Below are positions 23,527 through 35,451 of a stretch of 64,000 nucleotides of DNA, one piece after another. The notes under the pieces are model-generated. The model had not been told where the DNA came from. It did no database searches and worked only from the letters and a program-made list of their open reading frames with translations. How positions within the stretch are numbered: the first letter of the stretch is position 1; each line of letters begins with the position of its first letter. Location of the stretch: assembly GCA_023853785.1 (NCBI GenBank), contig JAJIRX010000787.1:1-64000 (forward strand). Direction: 5' to 3'. The DNA comes from Psilocybe azurescens. Lineage: Eukaryota; Basidiomycota; Agaricomycetes; Agaricales; Agrocybaceae. A program made the translations under genes and the position numbers.

Positions 23527-23934
23527 CTAAAATCCGGGAACGCCAAGATATTTGTAAAGAGAAAAGAAATCAAGGTACTCTCTAACCTCCTGGATCTTTC
23601 CATTGACCACCGTCAGCTTCACAATTGCGTAAGTCTCGTAATGCTTATTTCCAGGTCCGTCAAGAGTACGGAAGACTTCGAGGACGGCGACATTATGGTC
23701 AGCCATCAATCCGACCAGAGTTGTGGTGCTTTTCTCGGCCCCCGAAGCGAGGTCTTGTGTGGCTTTGCGACGCTGAGTGTAAGGCATATCCCCTGCGACT
23801 GGTATCTTTTCCTTTAGTCCTGCGACCCACCAGTTGGCATTTGGGGCAGCGAGTGCGTCGAGTTGCTCGTAGTGATTGTCTTGGACATAGCCGATCCATT
23901 TCTGCGCAATCTTTCGAGTGGCTTCAGTTGACAT
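23527..23934 (-). CDS. SnoaL/NTF2-like protein, copy 2, intact
   Basis: A 135-residue protein starts at the ATG conserved with copy 1 (MSTEATRKIAQKWIG). Conserved aromatic and charged positions include NANWWVAGLKEKIPVAGDMP, TLVGLMADHNVAVLEVFRT and REYLDFFSLYKYLGVPGF. The YxxLDALAAPxANWW entry followed by a long beta-sheet half fits the SnoaL-like/NTF2-like superfamily. No catalytic Asp-His pair can be assigned with confidence, and the substrate is unknown. The two copies lie in inverted orientation about 1 kb apart and share their promoter and a likely 5'-UTR intron (GTAAG to TTTCAG just before the ATG). An upstream extension of the frame exists, but the shared ATG is the better start. Confidence 0.8.
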   Translation of the reverse strand: MSTEATRKIAQKWIGYVQDNHYEQLDALAAPNANWWVAGLKEKIPVAGDMPYTQRRKATQDLASGAEKSTTTLVGLMADHNVAVLEVFRTLDGPGNKHYETYAIVKLTVVNGKIQEVREYLDFFSLYKYLGVPGF

Positions 23935-24099
23935 TCTTGGCGTGCTGAAAGCTTTGTGAGTTTCCTCCTCAGTCGAAAAGAGAGCGTGTACTGTGTATCT
24001 TACCAGGATATACAAATGATATGTAGCAGTGCTGTAAGAACCGTCTCATTACCCATCCTTTATATCGTTTTCCACTGTCGTCTGGACAGCATACTAGCT

Positions 24100-24116
24100 C
24101 GACGCCTCGGGCGTCG
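24100..24116. repeat. Perfect inverted repeat in SnoaL-like copy 2 promoter
   Basis: CGACGCC-TCG-GGCGTCG forms a 7-bp perfect stem with a 3-nt loop. It lies about 165 nt upstream of the copy 2 start codon. It could be a dimeric regulator site. No match is evident in the copy 1 promoter. Confidence 0.4.
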
Positions 24117-24690
24117 GTGAATTCATATATAGTTATATGGCTGCTTCGGACTGATTAGAGTATGCTATTAAAGTTGATAACTCGACGCTTGGTCTTCCGG
24201 AGTAGTTGAAGTTACTCAGTCAATGAATAGAAGACACTGTAGAAGCACCGAGTTCATCTACCCAAATTGCTGCACCTCGTCTCTATTGGTGGCATGAGAT
24301 ATTTTTCTGAAGTCGTTGTGCGTCGATAGCTATATTCAAGCTATAGAATTTGAGAAGCAGACACTGAACTTCAAGTTGAATCGTTTTGTTACTGATTTCA
24401 TTGTGATTAACGTCCATCAAACTTTTCCTTCGTCCTTCGAGCGGTAAGGAGCCACTTCCAAGCAAGCCTAGATCCTGTCTCGACTCTCAGATTATTGCAC
24501 CTTGTCTTAATTCGTCACCCTAACGGCTTTACTTGTATTCTTTGGACCGTAAGCAACCAGTAGGCTTGATGCTATGTTTAGAAGCACTCCAGTTTGGTAT
24601 TCAACGCAGACGCTCGAGTCTGTACGTACACTGCACGACCCAGAGTTACTCAACGTTGTGGCGATGTCCATTATTCAACAAATGAACTGT
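24117..24690. other. Intergenic sequence between SnoaL-like copy 2 and BTB-like remnant B
   Basis: No gene is supported. The right end, from about 24620, aligns with 22950-23019 as part of the duplicated block. Confidence 0.4.
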
Positions 24691-25280
24691 CTACTCAGAA
24701 CTTGACACGGACCAAAGCACTAAATAATATCCGAATTTCATAGTGGACTTAGGAGGAGGACCGAAGCCTTCCATTGTGATAGTAGGAGTCCTACTACTAC
24801 TTGAAACCCTGTCATCCATACCTAATCTCTTACGCAAAGCCTGGACTATAGAATCCCTTCCAATCCGATATGTATCGCAAGTCTGACAGTACAGGCGCCA
24901 GAAAGCTCCGTTTGACGTTCGGTTCCATGACCTTTGGGTAACTTGAAATGTGGTCAACATTGATTTCAGTAGCTTATAGCGTGCCTGTGAGTTGAATACA
25001 CGTGCAATTTGAGGTATTTCCTATGCATTCACTTCTTCGCTTGAGATGTATGCGTATAACCATGGGCTTGAAGACTACGTATAATCATTCCGCAGTGCTG
25101 AAATGCAGACTGCGTTGAAACTGTCACTCTCTTAGTGCCAGAGGATGTCGAACGGTCGAAAACAAGAACAAGCGTCGAAAAGGGACTCAAAACGCACGAT
25201 TTGCGTATTACAGATCTTTCTGAAGAGCATCCCTTGATGGACGGCAAACAGTAAATAGGAATCAGTGAGCTGGGACAATC
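24691..25280 (-). pseudogene. BTB-like gene remnant, copy B
   Basis: On the minus strand the upstream part reads LFAVHQGMLFRKIC and then RFESLFDAC. This resembles the start of an agaricomycete BTB/POZ domain (F-x-V-H-x-x-hydrophobic-L). Downstream come SMLTTFQVTQRSWN, LYCQTCDTYRIGRDSIVQAL and a terminus WSVSSSE plus stop. The downstream part is paralogous to copy A. Stops and frame changes interrupt it near 25060 and 25130. BTB identity is tentative; if right, the intact ancestor would have been a Cul3-adaptor-like protein. Confidence 0.35.
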
Positions 25281-25796
25281 AGGTGATTATAAAACCAGCC
25301 ATTGGAGTGTTATATATCATTATTGAGGCGTTATCATGACATCTTTATGTGTAGAGTCAGATATCTATGATATGAGTGATTTTTAACTCATCATCGTATA
25401 GATCTGGAAAAACTCACAGCGTTTCACAGCCTGATTCGTCTTTTTAGCCGTCAGGAGTGCGTCATCTCTTGCTCATCTTTTCTTTTAAACGCCCACGAGG
25501 CATAGCCGCGACAGCAGTATAGTCCCAAAATAGCCATTGGTAGCATAGTAACATTGTGCCAATGGGATAATCATGGATTGAGCCTTTATGTTTTCGACAA
25601 TCTCCGAGTATAGATATTCCCTTGAGCGTCGGTGTATGACGTCTGTTTGGGATCCCAATGATGTCAGGACTTGCGCAATATACGACAAGGTATGCAAGTT
25701 GGTTAAGACAGTATAGGGAATCATGCAGTCTCGATTCGAAAGCATTTACTTCGGTCCATCCGAATGACTGGAATGATCGTCATATCATGGTATTCT
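25281..25796. other. Intergenic, no supported gene
   Basis: Only short frames; nothing recognisable. Confidence 0.4.
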
Positions 25797-26545
25797 CTAC
25801 AGCGTACCACCTCGGATAATCTGGATGCAGGCCGATACTGTCTCTGAAGCAAGAGGAAGTGGTGTAAATCTCGGATACCAGGTAGCAGGTGGCTGTATTC
25901 TGTTCAATGTTGGCCATGGCAATGCAGCACACAAGGAGGCACAAGGGTGAGAGAAGGAACCCGCCTGGGCATAACGCAGATCTTGTAATAGACACAGAGT
26001 TCCAGACCCATGCTTGGTGCCAGACGGCAAGCACTTATCGATTATATGTGTGTGCCGAGAGGTGGATATTTGAGGCGTTTCGTACATATTTCGGCGCGAC
26101 TGACGATAAGCAGCCAATTTTAGACCTAGACAGGTGAAACTGAATTTCGAAGAAGTGAGAAATAGAGTCGTCGGATCTTGGAATGTCCACGAGAATAGTT
26201 ATGTACCCCAAGGATTTTGAGTCAGCGTCACCAGAGATACAGGTTCTGAACCTAGCATGAATGAACACAGACTGGCAAACATAAGGACCACTGGACCTTA
26301 TCAAAGCCATGAGTTGGCCCTGAACTTCGGGTGGGAAAAGGGACGGTCAGGTGATCCAGGTCCACCGTATCTTCCGAGAAAGGAAGCGCGAATTTGACTT
26401 TCTCCTCATCGCGTGCCACACACTGCCACACATGTCGCAAAAGCAGCCGCATGTGTATTTTACATTGCGTGCAGGGGCTAAATTTATCTGGTGACTGGCC
26501 TGGAGAGCACAGGAGGATTTTTTTTTGAAAAGGACTCACTATCAA
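25797..26545 (-). pseudogene. Possible decayed gene, unknown family
   Basis: Minus-strand segments look protein-like: VDLDHLTVPFP continues, after a one-base frame change, as PPEVQGQLMALIRSSGPYVC, followed by LGYITILVDIPRSDDSISHF. No start, stop and splice pattern joins them into one frame. The family is not recognised. It may be a decayed accessory gene or an artefact of reading short frames. Confidence 0.2.
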
Positions 26546-27221
26546 GTTGCAAAGCCAGTCCGAAAGATAGACTCACAAATAAAAAGACAAGTCATGCTAA
26601 ATCATGTCGAAGGAGGGATTACGCAAGTCTAAAAGGTCCACATCAGAAGGATGCGATGTTGCAATTTCGCTTATGACAATGAGCCCGATCCGGTCTAACC
26701 AAATATCACTTGGACGGTTGGGGACAATTTTTAGCCCTTACTTCCCTGTTCTCTTCCCTGGTTTAGTCTGGCGGGCTTGCATCGTGTCCTCCAGGTTATC
26801 GTCAATCTCTACTCACCTATCACCGCCTCTGGACAGGACCGTTAGGTTTTCTAGGACTGTCAGCCACATTTCCGTCTTCTCGCCCCTATCCGTCAGCTCA
26901 AAGGTATAGCGCAGTGCCACAAGCTATATTTCCATCACTTGAATTCGTGCCAGTCAGCCCAGGTTGTCGTAGTTCGTGCCAGCCGGTAATATACTGGGAC
27001 AGCTTGGTTCAGCGAGTTCAATTGCACTGGTAATTATCTCTTTCAATAACCGGGGACGAAAGACATTGACAGTATGACTGCCATCATAGCTTTAAATCCA
27101 TCACAACACCGACTTTCCTTTCTTTTCTTTTTTTCTTTTTTTCTGGACATCGATTTGGCATGATTGGTCCGCTGCACGCACAAGCATAGCTTCAGAATAG
27201 CTAGCCAGTCCTTCATCAGCA
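26546..27221. other. Intergenic, 5' flank of the 27.2-kb gene
   Basis: No supported gene is seen. A T/C-rich tract lies at about 27110-27145, just before the next start. Confidence 0.4.
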
Positions 27222-30200
27222 ATGCTTCTCAAACTCATCCCCGCACTTTCTGAACCAACCATCCACTTTTCACTTTCCTTCGTCGATCTTCCATATAATC
27301 TGCCAACACCTCCAGCATGGACCACACAGCTCGCGCAACTCATGCACGAGGACCTTGAGACCCCAACCACTTTGCATTCCCTGGATCGATCTGCAGGGGT
27401 GACAAGTCTTCTCGAGGAAGTCGAACTTGACGTTGCTTTGGGCGAAGTACGTTGTCGATTTATCGACGGTAAAGTTGAAAGATGGGGATTTTGGGAAGGG
27501 ATTACCCGTACTGGTGCTTTCAAAGAAATAGATGGCAGCCAATACGGCAAGAAACTGTCGGATGCTTTGGAGAAGATTGTCAAGGATGTACACGAAAGTA
27601 CGCTTGAAGACGAGCGAGTTTTGCGTGAAAGGGCATGGGAAAAGCAAAAGGTCGAGAGAGCTAGATCGGCCTCGTCAGTTACAGCCACGTCGGTGGCGAA
27701 ATCCAGCAGCGTATCAAGCAAACCTTCGCGGCATAAGAAGTCGCGTTCATTTTTCATGCAAATTGTCTCCGCAGTTGGGTATGTCTATGGCTCGTTCCTC
27801 TAAAGTGATTTCAAATCGACTTACTTGTTATTACTAGTTCAATAATCAACTTGTCAACCCCTCGTCACCCTCGAACAGCTCGACATCTTTTTTCATCTCG
27901 ACCTAGCAGTTCACAGCCATGGTCAACCCCTACATCGCCGTCCCCTACACCGGGCCCGTCTGGTACTTTCACCCCGCGCGCGTGCGCTTCGACGGACTGC
28001 ACGCTCATCATTGGTCGATACATATCGTCTCTTTGTTCTTACTGAGCTAGTACACCGGTTTGCAGGTCCTACTATCAGCATCGACACCCTTGAAGCAGGT
28101 TCGCCAGTGGAAGCAGAATGTCAAGAATATCGCCGACAGGATCCAACGAGTTTCTGCATATGGATTCTGCACAGTATGAGAAGACGTATGCTGGAAAGGA
28201 TGGACCAGATTCTGGAAGAAGCAGAGGTAGAGTTGGGATCTGAGCTATCTGCTCTCGATGCTGTGTCGAAGCCAGACTTACATCATGATAGCGGGCTGGA
28301 AACGACAACCATGATTGTTCCGGTGTCATTCTCGGATGACGAAGAAGAGCCTGCTAAGCCACCTCTGTCCGCCACAAATGAAGATTCGGATTCGGATGAC
28401 GGAAGCTCCGTACATACACCTTCTACAACATCTCATTTCCAGTGCTATCCTGGCATACCGCCGACTAGAACATCATCGCGGTCCTCCCATGTCAGTTCTC
28501 ACTCTTCCAACTCAGATGAGCAGGAACTTCGGTCAACTTCCCCACTCCACCTGTTCCACCAAAAGACCTAGAACCTCTACCTTGTGTTCCATCGTTGACG
28601 ACTCAACGAAGGCCGACCATAAGGCTGCTGGTATCTCAACCGGTACAGCCGGTTCCCCAGTGCAACGTCTCTCGGCCCCTGCACTTGAAGAGTACAGATA
28701 CCTCATGGACAGTCGGAAGCGCCTCGCGCAACTTCTTCTCTTGCCGCTAGCCAATCCCGCGTTGCCAACGAGGAGACGCGTAGCCGACTCGATATTCTTG
28801 CGGTGCGAAGTCGGAGACGCGCCTGGTCGAACCGTGCTTTGTCAATGGAAGCCAAGTCTCGAACGGGGCTTGGTGGATCTGCGGCATACGGCTTGGCCAC
28901 TCCTTTCCGCTCCTCGGCTTTGGCGAGATACGTGTGGACCGCGGAGGATCTAGCCTGTGAGTCGACCTCGGCTGATTCTTCACCAACGTCTTCGCTGTCG
29001 CGATGCTCGCGTGCTGGATTCCCTTCGTACCGGCCCAGATTGAGGCCCAAGATTCGACATGATGTGGAAGCTATTCTAGGGATTGAGGCTCACGGAGAGT
29101 CTCTCGTGGATGACGAAGAAGGCGAGTGCGAGGGAGATTTGGCCGATGCGCTTCCGTTAGTCGAGCGCGATGTCGACATGTACGCGGAGATCAAAGGCGC
29201 CATGCACGAGAAACGTGTCACCACGAGGAAAGTCAGCATGTCGTCGCGTGCCCCGGCGTCTGATAAGAGCAGATCTGTCATTGGGCGTTTGTTTCCCGTG
29301 AGCGAGGAGAGGGAGGTCGAAGTCCAGGACCATTACCCAAACGATGATCAGGTCTTTGAATTTGCACTTCACGGCAGGACGACGTACAAGAAGGATCAGG
29401 GTCATACCTTCATGGGTTGCGACGAGGTTCGCGTTGAGAATGACGAGGAGGAGGAAATCATGTATGCGTTCAATGGCGACGATGATGAGGATCACCAGGA
29501 ATTCGACATCGAACTTGGCTTTGGCGAATTTGGCGATCGTGAGGTGCCACACGATGTCGATACTGATATGGTAGGGGTTGAGGTCGCTCAACGACCAAAG
29601 ATTTCACCCAAAGTGCGTTCGACAAGTAGGATGGGCGCTTTTCTGCAGAGAGCCAAGGGCATGCAGAGCTCCTTCCAGTCGAATCACCGACAGTTGACAA
29701 AGGATAGCCTTCTGTGCCAGAGCGTTCCAGTGTCGGTGGTCGTACCCTCATCCCCTGCCCCTTCGACAACGGCACCTCAACTGCAAACTCAGTCGCAAGT
29801 TCGATTCAAGCGGACAAATCCTCCTTCGCCGGCTCACGCGAACGAAAAGGCGATCAAGATTGCACGCACATCCTCCGCTGCTATCTACCAAAACATCGAA
29901 GTGGACATGCTCGACATTCAGGTTTACGATCCTGACTCGACTGATTACGGACAGTACAAGAACGATCATCATCATATGATCTCCGAAGGCGGCGCAAACG
30001 GTAGATCTGCCGTTTCGCCCAAACCTCGTTCTCAGCCATCAGCTGCTGGTCAAGACGAGTTCACTCTTTCGATGGATGTGCAGAAGCGGAGTAGTCGCAG
30101 GCGCGAGGGCTCACGTCAGTTTGATTACCCGACTCGACCTCTTGGAAGGCATGAATTCGATGAACCTCGACGACCCAAGCTGGATACCATTTTCTGCCCT

Positions 30201-30245
30201 CCTACTCGTAGTGGGGTCTCTGCGAAACCCTTGGTACCCTGCTGA
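27222..30245 (+). CDS. Large hypothetical protein, disordered C-terminal part
   Basis: The family is not recognised. Exon 1 (from ATG 27222) encodes a compact N-terminal part (IHFSLSFVDLPYNLPTPPAW, VRCRFIDGKVERWGFWEG) and a charged helix, then a basic KPSRHKKSRSFF segment. Intron 27779-27837 joins it in phase to a Ser/Pro stretch. A helical middle (SSLVDTYRLFVLTELVHRF; WILHSMRRRMLERMDQILEE) follows. Then come acidic/Ser-rich sequence and a long frame (28803-30245) rich in Asp/Glu with runs such as ENDEEEEIMYAFNGDDDEDH. The frame changes near 27960, 28540 and 28700; at least the second is cured by one C in a C4 run (SPTPPVPPKDLE). Function unknown. The assembly into one gene is by adjacency and consistent strand, so internal joins are uncertain. 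Confidence 0.5.
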
Positions 30246-31953
30246 TTTGCCTGCCCCCATGTTGTCATCGTCTCTGCTCCACCTACGGCTATCGGCCTGC
30301 CGTGCTTATTAATCCCGCGACACTTCCCCATCTTTTCACCGTCATATTCATGGCAGTTCGGTATTTTCTTCCCATTACCGCATTCTGAGTCTTTTGCCAT
30401 TTGATGCAGCATCTTTCCATTCTACATCTCGTTTCATGTGACGAGCTAATTTTTACATCTTTATTCTGCTCTAGCAATTACCTTCTTGCAATCGAATTTA
30501 TCATTCACATTCTCAACATCATCATATCTAATTGCATCTATCCCACATTCTCTATCTCGTCATGCTTTGCTTTCATATCCGCTTCAATCTTGGCATTTTT
30601 CAAATTTCTTCACGTTATTTGCATGACAGGCGCCAGAAATGCGCCAAATATACACTGAACTATCTTACATTTTCATTATTTTCTTCCTTATGTTTATTAA
30701 ATAGTCGTCACCACCATCTCCTCCTCTTCCCTCCTTCCACAACAACAACGATACCCCTACCTATCCGGATTGGAACAATTAAAGTGCAACCTCGCTATCC
30801 CCAACTCTCCACCTTCACCAACTCTCTTCGTACGCCACTGCGTACCATACCCCTTCCTGGATTTTCTCTCAGTACCTCTTTCTGGACGTTCCAATTACCG
30901 CGACCGACTACCTTCCCGTTTTTGTCCAATCGGCGATCCATTCTCATCATCACCACATTCGTTAATACCCTGGCAGTATCTATATAAACCTCGTTCCTTG
31001 CATCCGTACGTACATCGAACAATTACTACTTTTCGCGTCTTCTACGTTGTCTATCTAATTATTGGTGTCAGCGTTACCTTTGGGCCCGTCCTTTACATAT
31101 GTATAGTAGTCCGTGTTTTCTGTCGAGTTCTTAAACGGTTCTCAGTCGTCAATTACCATCATTTTCACTGTGACATCTTCGTTATCACCACAATCGAGTA
31201 AAGGAAGTAGGTACGCAAGAGACAGTAACCACTTACGGATTGATAAAAATATTGATCAAACTCTGTACTGGTCTTCATTCCAAAATTTGACATGGCTGCT
31301 ATGTAAGGATGCACCGAGCGCTCAAGAGAGTCATCCAATTCATTGGTCTGGCAACATTAAAGTACAGATAAATTATAAGTGTGAAGTTAATAGCTATAAG
31401 TCATTTTCTTCACGGTGGACATCCTGAAATTGTTCTGAAACGTGAAATATTATGTCGAGGTATTCACGCCGCATTCAATAGCCGTTGCATCCCTTCGGTG
31501 TGTACCTTATGTATATCTTACGTCTCGAGCAAGAGCCAGCGTTCCACTCTATGCTATTCTTGGTTAATAACATTGGTGAAGCGAATGACGGGAAACTTTT
31601 TTGGCGTACCGATGAGAAATGGTGGTGCTGCAGAGCGGTGGATGATTTTAAGCACCGTGCCGCTTCACACCTGTTTTTGGTTCGAGCACTGCCTTTTCGG
31701 AAGAGCTTGCCCATTTCGAGATGAGGGTTTGTCTTGAACTTCTACCAAATTTTACGGTCTGATGGGCGATGGGAGAAGAAAGATGACGGGATGACGTGGG
31801 GGAGATAAGAAGGGGAATAAAGGCGCCGGCGGCTGAAGGACGGTCTGTAACGGGACCTAACGGGACCCGATTACGAGTGCGTACCTAATCACTAGGCACG
31901 GATCATTTCTGCCAATCCCTACTAACAAAACGTGTCTCACAATGGGACACTCA
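30246..31953. other. Intergenic, pyrimidine-rich then unstructured
   Basis: The first 900 nt are strongly C/T-rich with no coding signature. At about 31847-31866 the sequence taacgggacc is nearly repeated back to back. No gene is supported. Confidence 0.45.
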
Positions 31954-31960
31954 TATAAAA
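31954..31960 (+). promoter_or_regulatory. TATA box of the DUF6533-like gene
   Basis: TATAAAA lies about 80 nt upstream of the ATG at 32037, a sensible spacing for a fungal core promoter. Confidence 0.5.
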
Positions 31961-32036
31961 GGAGGCTGTTAGGAAGACGAGCCGGCGAGCGCTGGCCGCC
32001 CACCATAATCCTTAACATCTTATTTCCTGCAAAGTC

Positions 32037-33802
32037 ATGCCAATAACCAACAGTTCCGATGAAGAGACGATTCATCTCATGAAGCTAGGGATGATACCTC
32101 TCTACACCGTTCGTAAGTATCGAGTCTGCACCCATCTACAACATGCTAAAATTGAATTTGATAGTGCCTTGTCTTGTGTGGGTGCTTCACGATTACTGTG
32201 AGTACAGTTGATAACACTAATACCTGAACATAAAAAGCCTGACATCTGGTATGTGTATAAATAGTCGTTACGCTGGAGGATGAGGTCCGCATGAACGCAC
32301 TGTAACACATTCGACCCAGATGCACTGATCAAATTTATGGATATGATAAATAGATCAAGTACATGTGGGTTAGTATCTACCATCCTGATCACTTGCAGCA
32401 TTAGCGCAAGTCTAAATATAGTCAATCTTTCATTTGCAAATAGCGACAGAAACCCAGTTTTAGCAAATTTATGTTCTTTTGGGTGAGTGTAAATTTCTTT
32501 GTTAATCATCTAACAGCCATCCAACCTGACCTTTTTCAATTTTGGGCGGTAGATTCGATACTATACCATTTTCCTTGTGGCGTTCGACGTCCTACAGATC
32601 CATAGCTTCGCCATTCCAGGTGTAATCACTCGCGAACTGTGGGTACTTACCTCCTACACGGCTTTCATCCTGCTGACCACAGAACTTCGATCCCACAGGT
32701 GCGTTTTAACTGATCCTGTGACCAGAATGGCAGGTGCAATTAGCCTTTGGTCAATAGAAGTCTTTATGATGATGAGGATTTACGTCTTGTTCAATCGTTC
32801 AAAGAAAGTGAGTGCGATCTGACAAAAAGCGATATGAGAAAACTGACCATTCGTTCTTAATGTCTGAAGGTCGCTGTCATCAATATAGTCCTGTTTATCA
32901 TATCTATTGGACTCTTTCTATGGATTATGATTGTAAACGCAATACAGAGGAAGGTTATGATCGACGGCCTCCGCCAGTTACCACCACGAGGATGCCCTAG
33001 TATCAATGGTGGATCTCAGTGGGCGTTATGGATGCCTGGTGAGCACTTTGTGTTATTGTTAAAACTCGGAGTCAAACCTAATGACGAGCTTATGGTGCTT
33101 GCAGCGATGTCGTTCGAATTCGTCCTTTTGGCTTCGCGGTATTCAAAGCGGTCGTGTCTACATCGGCTCTTGCGCAGATCAATGAGCGCGCGTCTCTGAT
33201 CTCAGTCTTGCTGAGCGAGAATATCCTATACTTTGCAATGTAAGCAACGGGCTATTTATCGCATTTGATTATAATGAATACTTAGATATTTTATTCTTCG
33301 CAGTATCAGCAGCCTTCTTCTTTCAATAACATTATGGTTGTGGTGAGAAATACCACTCTATTACCTTTTGACCCCGGCTGAAGGCGTACTTGAACACAGG
33401 GTAAATCAGGTATCCCATGGTTTGGATTCGGGTGCGTGGTATCTGTTCTACGCCGGCTGAGATCTGCTTTGAATTGTGCTCCACACATTTAGACCGTTTC
33501 ACGCCGCTATGGGAATTGTGACGGGTAGGATGATAATCCACTTGCGTAAATTCTCGGCCAAGCATCTCGAAGGACAGATGTCTGCCCCGTCTCTACCCAT
33601 TCAGTTCGTTGGTTCTCCTGGAACATACAAAGGAAAACAACGACGCTCGGAAGACGATGAAGCCGATGTTGACGACGAAGCCGATGTTGACGATGAAGAA
33701 GAATCGGGGATGAGGGCGATAAGAATCACTATCGACGACATCGAAAGCAATATTGCAGGACCATCAAAATACTCTCATAGTCTGCATCAAGTGGACACAT
33801 AG
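32037..33802 (+). CDS. DUF6533-like polytopic membrane protein
   Basis: This belongs to a family of uncharacterised seven-helix proteins greatly expanded in Agaricomycetes. The N-terminus (MPITNSSDEETIHLMKLGM) precedes a TLEDEVRM-type segment and LIKFMDMINR, which match the DUF6533 entry (E-D-E-hydrophobic then helix-NRY). Further hydrophobic spans follow: YYTIFLVAFDVLQIHSFAIP, MAGAISLWSIEVFMMMRIYV with LFNRSKK, INIVLFIISIGLFLWIMIVN, and FHAAMGIVTGRMIIHLRKF. The cytoplasmic tail contains a short acidic repeat (DDEADVDDEADVDDEEE). About six introns are needed; several edges are uncertain. No ligand or enzymatic function is known for this family. Confidence 0.7.
33656..33700 (+). repeat. Acidic 18-nt tandem repeat in coding sequence
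   Basis: The unit gaagccgatgttgacga occurs twice in tandem, encoding EADVDD repeats in the tail of the DUF6533-like protein. Confidence 0.7.
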
Positions 33803-34867
33803 TTGGTGGGCTTAAACATTTTATGGGGATGACGAAGCGAGCGAGGACACTATGCCGCTCATAACCGATTAAAGCTTCGTTCCCGGCTCGCATCCGTGGT
33901 ACCTGACAGCGTCTGACTCGGAACTGTCATCAAGCTCAAGGCGATTGGCCGCTGCGCTCAGGGTGCTAAAGACATGGCGAATTTCGGCACGCAGACAGTG
34001 AGTGCTACGTGAACCTGGGCACTGGCACCAATTACCAGGTCTACCAAGACAACTTACCGGCATAGGGGTCAGGTTATGATTTGACCGTGTTTCAAAGAAT
34101 ATCGGAATGCTCTTCAAGCTTCAGAAAAGCTTCAGAATAGGAAATCTGTAGGGTACAATCAAACTCTAATCTTATGTACTGTGTGCAATTAGAGCCCCTT
34201 AATTTGAACCATTTAAATCCATAGCCAGTGCATTAGACGTAGTTCAAGTTTACAATATAAAAGAATATTTTGAAGTTGCTCACATGCTGACAAAAATAAC
34301 GGCGGGTGATGCAAGGACGATGGTCAATTCTATAAATAGAACAATTTAAACCTCTATGCGATTGGGAATACATTGGGAACTGAAAGAAATCAGATTGGAC
34401 ATGTTGGTGATATCTAGAGTCCTTTTCAAGGCCCGTATGCGCTTGATTATATTTAAAAAATAGGGACAAGACTTGCGACATGTGTTTGCATACAATTTTT
34501 ACCTTGAGCGCTTAAGGCAGTCAATTTGGATGGCAGTGATGGCTAAGCGTTCGGGATGTCTGCCGTACGGAGATCATCAACAAGGGCATCAACCAAGTAG
34601 CCTTTTTATCCCCGTCTTCTAGCCTGTTTTCCATATAATTTTTGTGAATAGATCAGACCAAATGAGATCTACGATATAAGAAATCACACTCACATGTAGA
34701 ATAAACAGTCTCATTTGGATAAGTCCCCGCTTCACATCCAACTGTGTTCCAGACCAACCTTCCGGTATTTTATTTGTATCTGGCAAATACTTGGACCAAT
34801 AGCATAGCTCTGAAATGATTGCGATAAGCATAAAATCCGATGCAAAGACAAGTCACATATAATCAGA
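33803..34867. other. Intergenic, AT-rich
   Basis: No reading frame with a recognisable domain is present. Confidence 0.45.
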
Positions 34868-35287
34868 TTAGCCACCGAAGAAGGCCATTAGCTCCGCGGC
34901 CAAATCCATTCTTCCCTTTTTTACAGAAGGCGCGCACTTGCGCCAACTTTTGTTGTAATCAATTTCCGGGTTGGGTAGGGGCAATGGTGATGCGGGATGT
35001 GCAAGTGGCCCACCGGTAATGGCCGCTTCATTATGTCGTTTCGTCTTGCTCCTTGTGTTGCACCTTGCTGCTTTACTTGATGGCTCAGGAGGCTGAGGGT
35101 TTGAAAAGCGGTGTAGGTACAGGTACAGGTGCAAGATTGGAAGTGGGAGCGGGGGAATGGCTGAGCCTCGCCGCAGTCGCTTGGATGGTTTATTTGGAGA
35201 TGCAGGGCCTTTACCACGTTTACAATCTAAGGATAAGAAACTAGGCCGCATACATAGGTAGCAGAAAAATAACCCACTGTCACCCAT
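34868..35287 (-). CDS. Possible small basic protein, unknown
   Basis: A 139-codon minus-strand frame ends KGRMDLAAELMAFFGG. It contains a basic, Pro-rich middle (SKTKRHNEAAITGG). No family is recognised and the N-terminal part may be fortuitous. It may also be the last exon of a larger gene. Confidence 0.25.
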   Translation of the reverse strand: MGDSGLFFCYLCMRPSFLSLDCKRGKGPASPNKPSKRLRRGSAIPPLPLPILHLYLYLHRFSNPQPPEPSSKAARCNTRSKTKRHNEAAITGGPLAHPASPLPLPNPEIDYNKSWRKCAPSVKKGRMDLAAELMAFFGG

Positions 35288-35377
35288 CGTCTAAGTTGAC
35301 TTTCGAAAGTCAACCAGTTTCGTTATATGAGTGTCCCTGTAGAATTTTTATACTGTGTGGATGTACAGTAAGGTCAT

Positions 35378-35451
35378 GGCCGACTAGCTCAGCTGGTTAG
35401 AGCGTCGTGCTAATAACGCGAAGGTCTTGGGTTCGATCCCCACGTTGGCCA
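35378..35451 (+). tRNA. tRNA-Ile (AAT)
   Basis: A 74-nt cloverleaf with acceptor GGCCGAC/GTTGGCC, D-arm GCTC/GAGC, anticodon stem TCGTG/CGCGA around CTAATAA (anticodon AAT) and T-loop TTCGATC. The T-stem TTGGG/CCCAC has one T-C mismatch at its base (49-65). No intron is present. A T4 run at 35456-35459 can serve as Pol III terminator. Confidence 0.93.
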
